This document shows, piece by piece, positions 22,539 to 32,387 of a stretch of 64,000 nucleotides of DNA. Numbering within the stretch: position 1 is the first letter of the stretch; every line of letters begins with the position of its first letter. The translations under genes and the position numbers were made by a program. The DNA lies in NCBI GenBank assembly GCA_900095095.1, contig FMBT01000342.1, positions 124,001 through 188,000 of the forward strand, in the 5' to 3' direction. The notes beneath the pieces were generated by a model. That model was not told the origin of the DNA and did not search any database. It was given only the letters and a program-made list of their open reading frames with translations. This DNA is from Fragilariopsis cylindrus CCMP1102 (lineage: Eukaryota; Bacillariophyta; Bacillariophyceae; Bacillariales; Bacillariaceae).

Positions 22539-24215
22539 ATGTTCCCGACAAGATCAAGTAATGGTGACCCTAATAACAAAGGTAAAATGTACCAAATCGA
22601 TTTTACGGCCGTTGCAAGTGGTAAACGAATTGCTAGCTCGAAACGTCGTGTTCGATGGTAAGTTTCTCTCTCTCTCTCTCTTTCTCTCTCTCATGTACTA
22701 ATACTACGTATTATGTGTCGTGTGTTATTAAAATTGAAGCAAATATAATTCTTCGTTAATGTAATAATAAAACTTGTGTCGTGATTTCCACTGACGAACT
22801 AAAAAAAAAAAAATACGAGTCGAGTAGAGGACTCGTCGAATCGAACATATTCTTCTAACCACCCTTTCCTTCTTACTCTCTGCTGGATTTTGAAAACAAC
22901 ATTAAAATAAATAAATAAAATGATTCCCAGGCGATTTGGATTTGCCAACCTCGAATCGATGGCAGCTGGACAAACTGGAACGGATTGTCGTGGTGAAGAA
23001 CATGACGTGACGATAGTATGGAGTATCACTTCTGGAAAGAGAGTAGTGCTAGCAGATGGGAAGGAAGTGCATTTTTCTCATAGTCGGAATAATTTATTCG
23101 ACTTTAGTTGGACGATGAGAGGAAATCATGTCTTGAAGGTGGTGGCACACGCTCAGCCACCCATGTCCGCCGCACCCGGTTTTCGACAATATGATTTCTT
23201 CGTGGATGGTCAATCCTTCTTTACTTTTCCAAAAGTATTTCGATTAGGATTAGCACCCAACGACCCTCGAGGAGGAGGAAGATCATCAACGAGATCAGGA
23301 GGGCAAGGACAAAGATATCAGCAACAACAGCAGCAGCAGCAGAACACGAATATGACCGAGCGAAGTGTCGTTCAAACGGAATACCCGGAATACAGCAATG
23401 GTGGTGGCTACAACAATTATGCTGGTGGTCAGGTTGGTGGTCCTGGTTCGAATATGACTCCCTATGCCAACGCTCCCTCTACCAATGGTGGCGGTGGTGG
23501 TCGTTCTGTCAATTCGAACAATATCGTTTCGATTGAGGCTCCGCATAATCCTGAGGAAGAAGACGCGTATTTGAAACAAGCTATTGAAAATTCAATGCGT
23601 GAAAGTGCTTCTCCGAATCAAAAGAATCGTCCCTCTGTTACCAATGGTTATGGTGGAACAGCACCTCCGGCACCATCTCAGACAGATACTTTACTTTTGG
23701 ATTTTATGGCTCCACCACCAATGGCACAAGCTCAGCTGGCTTTGCCGCCATCTACTTCGTCGTACGCTTCTGAAATATTCGGAATATCAACGCCTGTTTC
23801 TCAGCAACAGCAACAGCAACCACCATCATTTGCGGCTCTTCCACCATCTACGACAGATCCCAACGCTTCTTTTCCGCCACAGCAACAGCAACAGCTGCAG
23901 GTTCAGCAACAACAACAACAACAAGATCCGTGGGGGATGTCAACCGTCGCAGCGGCTTTACCACCGTCGCAACAACCTTCATCAGATAATCGGTACGGCG
24001 TGGCCCCCTACGGTGGAGGACCTTCACAACAGGCGCCGCCTCCAGCACCAGCATCATCTGATCCATTTGGTGGGACAGATCCTACTGCGAACTATTCTCC
24101 CACACCGTTCGGATCGCCACCCCCATCTTCGATTGCTGGTCCACCACAGGAAGAATATACACCTGCTACACAGGCATCGAGCATAGGCTTTGCTTCCCCC
24201 ATGGCATACCAAGGA

Positions 24216-24247
<32 letters not shown>

Positions 24248-25175
24248 TGCTGAACCACAGCAATTAGACCAGCAGCAACCAGGTAATGATATGTCTAGAT
24301 TCGGCGAGCAACAAACTGGTGTTGGTGTTTCGAATGTTGAAGAGGCAGCAGCAGCTCCTCCTTCCGACCCTGCACTCTTTTCTATGAATACACTCAGTGG
24401 TCAGCCTCAATCGCTTGTTACGGAATCCATGAAAAATGGTGATAATGGGCAATCGAAGTCTATGGCCGATCAGGCATACGCAAAATTGGTCAATATGGAT
24501 GCATTTGATTTGGTGACAGAAAAGGATACCGAATCACGAAAAAATCCGTTCGATATGACAAGTGCATCGTCAACTACTATCGGTGGTAGCAATTCTATCG
24601 GTGGGGGTGGGGGTTACAATAATAACGCAAACGCGTCACTCGCCGATATGATGAAGAAAAAAAAGCCAACGGAAAAGAAGGACATTATGAATAGTTTCGC
24701 TGCCCCTGCCGCTGCTCCTGGAGCTTTGGTATTGTCAAACAATCAACAAGGAAACTTTGGTGGTTATGGTGGAGAATATAACATGGGAGGAGGAGGAATG
24801 GGTATGATGGGTCAACCGCAGACGGGACAACCACAGATGATGGGACAACCACAGATGATGGGACAACCACAGATGATGGGACAACCACAGATGATGGGAC
24901 AACCCCAAATGGGACAATCCCAAGCACCCGCACCTCAGATGCAACAATACGGACAACAACAAATGAACGGCGGTGGAATGGGTCAACCACAGATGGGACA
25001 ACCACAACCAGGCTACGGAGGAGTGCAACAACAACAACCTCCACCTCAACAGATGCCACCTCAACAACAGCAATATCCACCTCAACAGCAATATCCACCT
25101 CAAAACAATGGAATGCAGCAACAACAGCAGTACGGACAGCAACAACCCATGCAACAACAACCATTTGGGTTTTAG
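22539..25175 (+). CDS. FAIM1-like domain protein with UIM and NPF/DPF/DPW motifs
   Basis: Exons 22539-22657 and 22931-25175 (TG|GTAAGT...CCCAG|G) give 787 residues. Residues about 10-145 form a conserved domain: GKRIASSKRRVRWRFGFAN, then EEHDVTIVWSITSGKRVVLA with DGKEVHFSH, and QYDFFVDGQSFFTFPKV. The TSGKRVVxxDGKE core matches FAIM1, a beta-rich protein linked in animals to protection from protein aggregation and apoptosis. Near residue 247, EEEDAYLKQAIENSMRES fits a ubiquitin-interacting motif. The rest is Gln/Pro/Gly-rich and disordered, with DPW near 23924, DPF near 24058 and NPF near 24545, peptides that bind AP-2 and EH domains. The layout resembles epsin with a different N-terminal domain, so an endocytic ubiquitin adaptor is a reasonable guess. 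Confidence 0.75.
24808..24915 (+). repeat. 18-base coding repeat (GQPQMM)
   Basis: About five head-to-tail copies of an 18-base unit encoding Gly-Gln-Pro-Gln-Met-Met in the C-terminal tail of the FAIM1-like protein. Copies are nearly identical, so recent slippage is likely. Confidence 0.9.
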
Positions 25176-25497
25176 AAGGTACAAAAATATAACGTGTGTC
25201 TTATTAAATCTTCTGCATTCCTTAAATATGATAATATAAAACTAGAATACTTTAATCTCAAACTTGACGACTTTAATTTTTTTTTCATAGAACAAGAAAG
25301 TGATACTGCGTTATTGTAAAAGTGTGCTTATGTTTAAGATGCAAATCTTTATCCTTAATGTTTATTAGCTGTCCTATAAATATATATAGGAATAATACCA
25401 TGTTATCTGTCATGAGCGAGCGATCCATCGTGCGGAAATAATTTCTATAAATTGATTTCAAAACTTTTGAAGAGAGAATTGAAAAGTATATTTCATT
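25176..25497. other. Intergenic between convergent genes
   Basis: About 320 AT-rich bases holding the 3' ends of the FAIM1-like gene and the double-PH gene. Nothing else is seen. Confidence 0.4.
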
Positions 25498-28283
25498 TTA
25501 TAATGACGTTGGAGGTTGAAAGAACACATTTTGTACATCGTCAGCCCCCTCTCCTGCCGAGAATTCCATTAACAGCAGCTCATCGCCACAAGCGAGTCGC
25601 CCATGTGGCCCTCCGGAAAGAAGAAATGCCTGATAGAGCTTCACACGGATAGTTCTTTATAATAGTAGATGTACGTACAGGGAAAAACATGTGTGCGGGT
25701 ATTCAGTTGAAACGTTAGATATCGAGTTGAGACATTTTCGTCAACTTTATAGCAAAAAGCAATTTTGTATAGCAAATAGCCCTTATAATAACTTACAGTA
25801 AAATCTTATCCTGTTGCTCATCACTGTTGTTGGATTTTGACATGACTTTAAATGCATAATTCATCTCAACGACTACTTGTACAGTAGGTTCTCTCTTTTC
25901 GCTCATAGTATTTAATTTTTTTGTGCTACTTATCAGCATATCGTTTGTTGGTCGACGTCTCATGGTCCCTGTTGAGGTTTCGGAATTTGTATTGCCTCGA
26001 ACACCTCGAATTAGCATTCCTGCACCTGTTCGAAAAGACTTCATCCGGGCCTCAGATGAATTTTTAGCCATCTTCATTCCTTTGTTTGCTTGAACTTTGT
26101 TGCACGAGCAGCATTCTTTAAAAACTTAGCACCTGCACCCCTCACACCCTTTAGAGTCTTTCCATTGGCTATATCTTCGGAAACTGCACTATCTCGTGGA
26201 AGAGAATAAGCACAATCGTCCTCCCTGTTCGATGGTGTGGTCACTTGTCCCTCGTCATTGGAATCTATTTGCATTTCTTCTAATCTATCAAAGCCGTGGT
26301 CGCTAATAACATCTATATTGTCCTTTTCAATAATAGCCTTCCACCTAACCAACTCACCCCGATCACCAAAACGCAGCAATCGCTTCCGGCCTTGCAATTC
26401 GATCGACATCATGTTTCCTTCTAAAACTGTTATACTAGCGTCTCGAAGTACCATTTGAGAACAAAGTCTATACGGGCGAGGATCAGCGCGTTGGAAATGA
26501 GACAAGACACCCTCGGAAAACATGAAATAACGCATATTCCATTTCTTGCTCTTTTTCGACTTTGTTTCGATCCACCCAGCATTTAATTCAGTTGGACGAG
26601 GTCTGTTCTCTGAGAAATCGTCCCCGGCATAGGAAACATCGATATGTAGTGGTTCCGAACTTTCAAGTATGATATATGCGACATAGTCGTTTCGGAATAA
26701 TTCTTCAACAGCTGCTTTAATATCACCTCTACTCGTGCTCTGAAGGGCTCCATTAAGTATAGTTCGGGAATAGGAGACTGCTTCTAATTCGGTTATAAAT
26801 GATTTTGACTCCTTGCTAGCCTGTTTGAGAGAATTGAATATCTGTTCAAAGTCTTGCGTATTCTCGACCTTATCAAATTCCAGAATACATCGCGACAGTG
26901 CACCAATCACTCTTTCACCAGAATACGTATTGTCAGCCTCGACCAAACATCCGTTCAAAACGACTGACGTGTTACATAAGTTCTTCCAAAATTCTCGTAC
27001 GGTATATTTAATCCGTTCACTGGCTGTAACATGCTGCTCTTGTTCAGATTTTTCTTCCTCAAGGACATTATCTCTGATCCATTTCATCGGGACCCTTAGT
27101 GCAGACGAAGCAGTTTGTCTATAAAGGAGTGTATCCATAGCAACCAGATATTCTTGGCGTGTGTTAACCTCTCTCAGTGAAGTTTGTACGGCCTGATAAT
27201 TGTCGATTGCTGTTTGGTACAATGTTGCATCTAAGGGGAAATCTCTAGAATCGTCAACTTCACCAATCATTGCTTGATTGATTGCACGGACCCATCCTTT
27301 ACAACCTTCTTCTGATTTTGTCATCCATAATAGCCTCCTGCCACCATCTACAATCAATTCAAAGATGAACTCTTGTCCACCTTCCCTGGTGGTCGATACC
27401 TGACACGTGCAAGTTCTTTTTCTAAGATGGATTGTTCTTCTTTTTTCGTTCTCCACATCGGCAAAGTAGGTAAGATTTCCCTTTCTTAATTCAACATACT
27501 TAACATGCCATCCAATATTGCCATGTTTCTTCCTTAAAACACCCCTTTTAGAGATATTATCTGTGGCAAAAATGTCATCTTCTACACCGATTAAATCGCG
27601 TTCCGCCAGTAATTGGAGTAAACCCTTGACGTATAAATGATGTTCCCAAGCAAAGGTTGTAATGTCTTGTTCTTCGATATTCTTTACAATATCAGAGTCT
27701 AAATAGTCATAAATATCAGGTGGTAGATCTAGAAAACTATTGGGGAGGGAGCTATTTAGATTTCTGCAGTCAATTGGTTGGTCGATATTATCGTCATAAA
27801 CATTTGTGATTCCTCTTCTAACCAGCTCTTATCATCGTCATCAAAGGAAGATTCATCAGATGACGAATCTTGCTCTTGCTCGCCTAAAGCGCCATCAACC
27901 ATATCGGAAACTTCGGCAGATTTTTCCTTCAGTGAAGCTCCCATCTTCCGAATTATAGTTGTTAGTCTCTGTCCCGGTTTGATTTTTTCGACGACGCCTT
28001 CAGTTGTGTCGGAATTCGTATTAACGTTAGTGCCACTGCTGATCACTTGTGATGATTTTGGAGACGACATAGGATTCTTTGGTGCAAATAAGCCCGTCAG
28101 TCGGTTTCTACGTCGATTTGTCGACGATGAGGAGTGAAAGGAAGTCTGCAATATTTGATCGGCATCATCGTTTATCGGCGAGATTGGCGAGGCAATATCA
28201 TCATCTTCAGAGTGATAATCATCGTCAAGATTCAGTTCCTCCACTCGCTCAAGAATTTCGAGGGTATTTTCCCTATTATTAAT

Positions 28284-28322
<39 letters not shown>

Positions 28323-28817
28323 GACATCGTCGTCGTCAGGTAGGATTTCGAAATCTCCATCATCATCATCTCTAACACCATCCATAAGACCCGACCTCGG
28401 AGTCGACGAATTGTCTATTTTGACAATCTTCCTTGTTGAATTCGTCGCTTCGGATACGGAACAAAATCTATCAGTGATAATAGCTTCGGAATCCATTGTA
28501 TTTATATCATGATGTGTTTTGACAGCTAAATTGTTGTTGTTGTTGCTGTTGCTATTGTTGTTGTTGTCATCATCATCATCGTCATAGTCACTTTCTATTC
28601 TTGCCCTCAGAGAAGGCATTTTTTCATGAATACTAGTGATAATATTATTAGCGTCATCACTGTCATTGTCATTGTCATTACTGCAACTGGTGGTTATGAT
28701 TTTGTTGTTGTCATTGTCATTGTCATCGTGAATATCTATTCCCAACTTCGTACAGCATGGTAATAACGTGATCGGACCCTCGTCGTCGGTAGTAGTAGAC
28801 AACAAGTCTTCCGCCAT
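25498..28817 (-). CDS. Double PH-domain protein with acidic N-terminus (two frame gaps)
   Basis: Exon 28817-25797 and exon 25654-25498 (CT|GTAAGT...AAAG|A) give 1,059 residues if two missing bases are allowed, in a T3 run near 27795 and an A2 run near 26063. The N-terminal 300 residues are disordered, with runs of Asp and Asn. PH domain 1 lies near residues 419-520 (KRGVLRKKHGNIGWHVKYVE ... CKGWVRAINQAM); PH domain 2 near 745-835 (AGWIETKSKKSKKWNMRYFM ... RKRLLRFGDRGELVRW). The C-terminal exon encodes LYQAFLLSGGPHGRLACGDE followed by LLLMEF. PH domains suggest membrane phosphoinositide binding. A named family is not recognised; the helical stretch between the PH domains is unassigned. Confidence 0.72.
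28283..28322. repeat. ATC trinucleotide repeat encoding poly-Asp
   Basis: About 13 ATC units on the plus strand, read as GAT on the minus strand, encode the aspartate run in the N-terminal part of the double-PH protein. Confidence 0.95.
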
Positions 28818-29335
28818 GATTTAATTTCCTTCAAATTTATGTGAGGGAAAATAATGAGGAAGAAGTACAATTTAGTATAAAGTAAGTCTTAGAGAGGGAG
28901 AGAGATTCTTTGGGCAATGTATATTTTTATCATCTCTCTATCATCAATCACCATCGTGCCGTTTGTTCAGCTTGTAACGTTTGTGTTATGTGCTCCTAGG
29001 TATTATTATTACAGAGATGAAGCAAACACAAAGTTGAATGATGTCAATCAAAAATGTTAAATGTTAAATGTTTAAATGTGCTTCGGCTCATTCATGATTG
29101 CTCTCAGGTCACCTTCGCGATACAAAAGTTGTTACTAGTTAAATCTACTAATATCGCGCGAAAACATTTCTCACCATTCAATCGCACGCGCAATCTCAAA
29201 AGGCAGTCGAAAATTATTTTTTCTTGTGTCAATTTTCATTTCGAACCCATTTTGGAATTTAATACCATTACTAATCCAAGTAACTAAGACAGATACCGTT
29301 GGTGTACCGTAACATTCATCAACACAGATTCAACA
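28818..29335. promoter_or_regulatory. Divergent promoter region, double-PH and RRP7 genes
   Basis: About 520 bases between two start codons facing away from each other. It should contain both promoters. No specific element can be placed with confidence. Confidence 0.4.
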
Positions 29336-30598
29336 ATGGTGTCATCATCTTCGTCATCGGCACCTTTGATAAAGGGATACCTACCTGTGAGACTTAGTTT
29401 TCCAAGTCAGGATGGAATAGGAGGAGAAGACATGGACGAAACCTTTTTCTTTGTTCGGGAACACCAAGGTAGATCCGCTCCTGCTGGTAACGGGGATTCT
29501 AATAATACTACTCCAACCAAAAGTGGTAGCACTTTGTTCGTCGCAAATGCACCAGTAATTCCTGGTGTATCCACAAAAATTCTTCTGTCGTCGATCTTTG
29601 GCCGATTCGCTGATGTGACTAGAATTACCGCTGTTCAAAATCCTCGTGCTGCAGCAATGGCCGTCGCCGCCGCCAACAATAACTACGAAGATGGAATAAT
29701 GACAGCAGCATCTCCATCAACTGCATTTAATTGGACTGATAAGGAGGATATGTTTCAGCCAACATTCTTACCACCCATCTTCTCATTGTTGGAAGGAAAG
29801 TATGCACATGTTGTATTTAGTTCCGCAAAGGAAATGAAAAAAGCTAAAAAAGAATTAGAAGATTTGATGACGACGACGATGAATTCCGGAAAAAAGGGTG
29901 GTTCTCGTCGTCGTTCGAAAGGCCGTAATAATAAAAAGGGCAAACATACTGATGAAGATGAAGAAGAACAACAACAAAACGACATTCCTCAAGCATTAGT
30001 TATCGACAAGCTCGAAATCCAATCCCTATCTGACGAGAGTCATCGACAACGTGACGAAGTTCTTAAAAATGCGTTGAAGGGGGACAGCGATGATGATACT
30101 GATGATGACGAGTACAGGGAAGCTATGGTTGAAAACACAAACAACAACAAGCCAAAAAAATACGCGGGTGTTCTAGCAGTAGCAAATCGATATAGAGAAA
30201 CTAGCAAACTACTTCGAAATCGATCTAAACTTATGGAGGAATGCAACGTGGTTATGCAAGCCTACGAAGATGCTGAGGAAGCCAAGCGTAAAGCTCAAGA
30301 TGTTGCGAAATCAGAACCGGACGATGATGGTTTCGTTACTATATCTTATTCCGGTGCAGTTGGCAGTAAAATCGAATTAGAACAGAGTATAACAGCAACT
30401 ACTCCTAGTCGTAAAAAGGGTAACAAACGTAGTCGTAAGAAAAAGGAAGCAATGGGTTCTAACGAACTCAAAGATTTCTATCGATTTCAAAGAAAAGACA
30501 ATAGAAAACGAACCATGGAAGATTTACGAAGACAGTTCGAGGAAGATGTAAGAAAGGTGAAGCGTCTGAAGGAAGAAAAGGAGTATCGGCCATTCTAG
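29336..30598 (+). CDS. RRP7: Ribosomal RNA-processing protein 7 homologue
   Basis: Rrp7 acts in the nucleolus in early small-subunit assembly and 18S rRNA maturation. This single-exon gene encodes 420 residues. The N-terminal half holds an RRM-like fold: PVRLSFPSQD, STLFVANAPVIPGVSTKILL, SIFGRFADVTRITAV and KYAHVVFSSAKEMKKAKKEL. The C-terminal signature of the family is clear: EPDDDGFVTISY, then LKDFYRFQRKDNRKRTMEDL and an Arg/Lys-rich helix ending EKEYRPF. Low-complexity Lys/Arg and acidic insertions near residues 185-270 lengthen it beyond the human and yeast proteins. The start is the first ATG, 26 codons before the first family-like strand. Confidence 0.88.
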   Translation: MVSSSSSSAPLIKGYLPVRLSFPSQDGIGGEDMDETFFFVREHQGRSAPAGNGDSNNTTPTKSGSTLFVANAPVIPGVSTKILLSSIFGRFADVTRITAVQNPRAAAMAVAAANNNYEDGIMTAASPSTAFNWTDKEDMFQPTFLPPIFSLLEGKYAHVVFSSAKEMKKAKKELEDLMTTTMNSGKKGGSRRRSKGRNNKKGKHTDEDEEEQQQNDIPQALVIDKLEIQSLSDESHRQRDEVLKNALKGDSDDDTDDDEYREAMVENTNNNKPKKYAGVLAVANRYRETSKLLRNRSKLMEECNVVMQAYEDAEEAKRKAQDVAKSEPDDDGFVTISYSGAVGSKIELEQSITATTPSRKKGNKRSRKKKEAMGSNELKDFYRFQRKDNRKRTMEDLRRQFEEDVRKVKRLKEEKEYRPF

Positions 30599-30713
30599 GT
30601 GTGTTTTTCGGTTGCGTCAGGTTTTCACTTATCTATCTATGTATTTATGAATTCTAAAGTGCAGATTTTTAGAATTTGCAATCTAATCAATCTTTTAAAA
30701 ATAATACACATAA

Positions 30714-30739
30714 ACACACACACACACACACACACACAT
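30714..30739. repeat. CA dinucleotide repeat downstream of RRP7
   Basis: About 12 CA units in the short gap between the convergent RRP7 and response-regulator genes. Confidence 0.95.
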
Positions 30740-30797
30740 ATATGCCTTTTTCGTATAATTGTATGTAACCTGCTAATATATTATAATGTAATATAAT

Positions 30798-31871
30798 CTA
30801 ATTTACGTTACCCGTCGATACTGCCCATCTCACTAATTGGGTCCGATTTTTTACTTCCGTCTTCCGAAACATCTCTGTTAGTAATTGCTCTACCCGTCTT
30901 GATGATAGATGTGTTTCAGCTGCAATTTCTTTAGTCATTAGACCTCGTGATAAAAGTTCTAATATTATACGTTCATCTTTCGATAAAAAGATGTTTGTTT
31001 GCTCAACCCAACCATTTCCGATCCCACCGCCGCCTTTATTAAGAAGCAGGTTTTTGATTTCATCTAGATCACGTTTAAGATCATCGACGCTAACATTCTT
31101 ATTATTGCTTTCACTTTCAACGTTCAGATTGTCTGACCGTAGAATGATGTTGTCAACGATAGCTACCAATTCCTCGGGAGAGAACGGTTTGGACAAATAT
31201 GCATCTGCTCCAGAATCATATCCAGCAATTCGATCTTGGGTAAGTCCCTTTGCAGTCAAGAGAACGACTGGGATCATAGATAACAAATCATCGTTCCTTA
31301 TCTTATGCAAAAGTTCAAGTCCGTCCATAACGGGCATACGAATATCACTAACGATACAGTCGGGAAATCGATGAATCATTTCTCCCGTGGTGTTGTCTAT
31401 TATTTTCTTGCTCAAAGCTAATTGGAAAGCGGCTGCTCCATCAGCAGATGTCGTTACTTGATAGCCCTTATCATGAAAGAATTGCCCCACCGCTCTTCGA
31501 ATAGGTTCCTCATCGTCAACCAACAAGATCCATGAATTGGCTCGTCGTTTAGACAATATTTCTTCCGGATTTAGATGCTGTCGCTGGTCATCACGTCGAT
31601 ATTCGCCTTCTATACTATTATCATCGTGAGACGTAGAAAGAAAAATCCGCCCTGAGGGATAGTGCTGTTCTGTTGCTGTTGCTGCTGCTGCTGCTGGTCG
31701 TCGTCGCTGTCGTTGGTGACGAAAAATCTCGACGTATCCTCCTTCTCGATCACGACGACGAATTAGGCCTTGGCATGCCACGGACTTTGGGGGTGTGAAA
31801 GAGACCGTAAATTCTAGTACTTCTACTAGGAGGTACACATAGCATGAAAAGAATAGTAATCTGTTCGACAT
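30798..31871 (-). CDS. Plastid-targeted NarL/LuxR-type response regulator (Ycf29-like)
   Basis: Single exon, 357 residues from the ATG at 31871, chosen because it begins with a signal peptide (LLFFSCYVYLLVEVLEFTVS) and an S-F-T-P cleavage region typical of diatom plastid pre-sequences. The receiver domain runs from WILLVDDEEPIRRAV, through the phospho-acceptor Asp in DCIVSDIRMPVMDG and Thr in LLTAKG, to YLSKPFSPEE. The C-terminal LuxR-type helix-turn-helix reads LSKDERIILELLSRGLMTKE, then AETHLSSRRVEQLLTEMF. This matches Ycf29/NarL regulators, which red algae and some chromists keep in plastid DNA. Here it is nuclear. Its kinase partner and targets are unknown; plastid gene control is inferred. 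A longer frame opens upstream, but the signal peptide argues for this start. Confidence 0.82.
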   Translation of the reverse strand: MSNRLLFFSCYVYLLVEVLEFTVSFTPPKSVACQGLIRRRDREGGYVEIFRHQRQRRRPAAAAATATEQHYPSGRIFLSTSHDDNSIEGEYRRDDQRQHLNPEEILSKRRANSWILLVDDEEPIRRAVGQFFHDKGYQVTTSADGAAAFQLALSKKIIDNTTGEMIHRFPDCIVSDIRMPVMDGLELLHKIRNDDLLSMIPVVLLTAKGLTQDRIAGYDSGADAYLSKPFSPEELVAIVDNIILRSDNLNVESESNNKNVSVDDLKRDLDEIKNLLLNKGGGGIGNGWVEQTNIFLSKDERIILELLSRGLMTKEIAAETHLSSRRVEQLLTEMFRKTEVKNRTQLVRWAVSTGNVN

Positions 31872-32387
31872 GGTCGTTGTCTCCTGTTTCCTAATTAAGT
31901 TTAAAATTGAGTACAGTAACGTACCATAGTAGCTATTACTTCGAAGTTCGAAAAAACAATATGAAGAAAAAAATATTGTTTTGATGTCCATAATGAAATC
32001 CTTAATTGTTTTGTTTTTGACTAGTCAAATAGGGTTGAAAAATAAAGTGCGCAATATTTCCAGCCAATCAGAGCGCGACATTGAACATCCTGGTTACTAT
32101 TTTCGTCAGAGCATCTTCGGCATTTAAAAATTCTCATTGTTGCAGTTCCTCAAAGAAAGTTGACACCACAATCTAAATTGCCAATAAGAAACACAATAGC
32201 CTACAACGTGTACTTTTAAACTTGCAACACGAACCCTCTCCTGCAACACATACTTTACATCAAATGGCAATTGCGAAGGCCCAACGCAAGCACAATTGAA
32301 TCTGATATTAGCCATTTACAACAGGATCACAATCGATTCATCCAATACAGCACCGTACTGAGTACATATCATCCTAACTACGTCGTC
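31872..32387. promoter_or_regulatory. Divergent promoter region, response regulator and ABC1K
   Basis: About 515 bases between head-to-head genes whose products both carry plastid-type pre-sequences. No specific motif can be assigned. Confidence 0.4.

Noticed and set aside
24685-25184. Long minus-strand frames opposite the Gln-rich tail of the FAIM1-like gene
   Set aside because: They mirror the low-complexity repeat of the coding strand, have biased composition (Val or Leu/His runs) and no domain.
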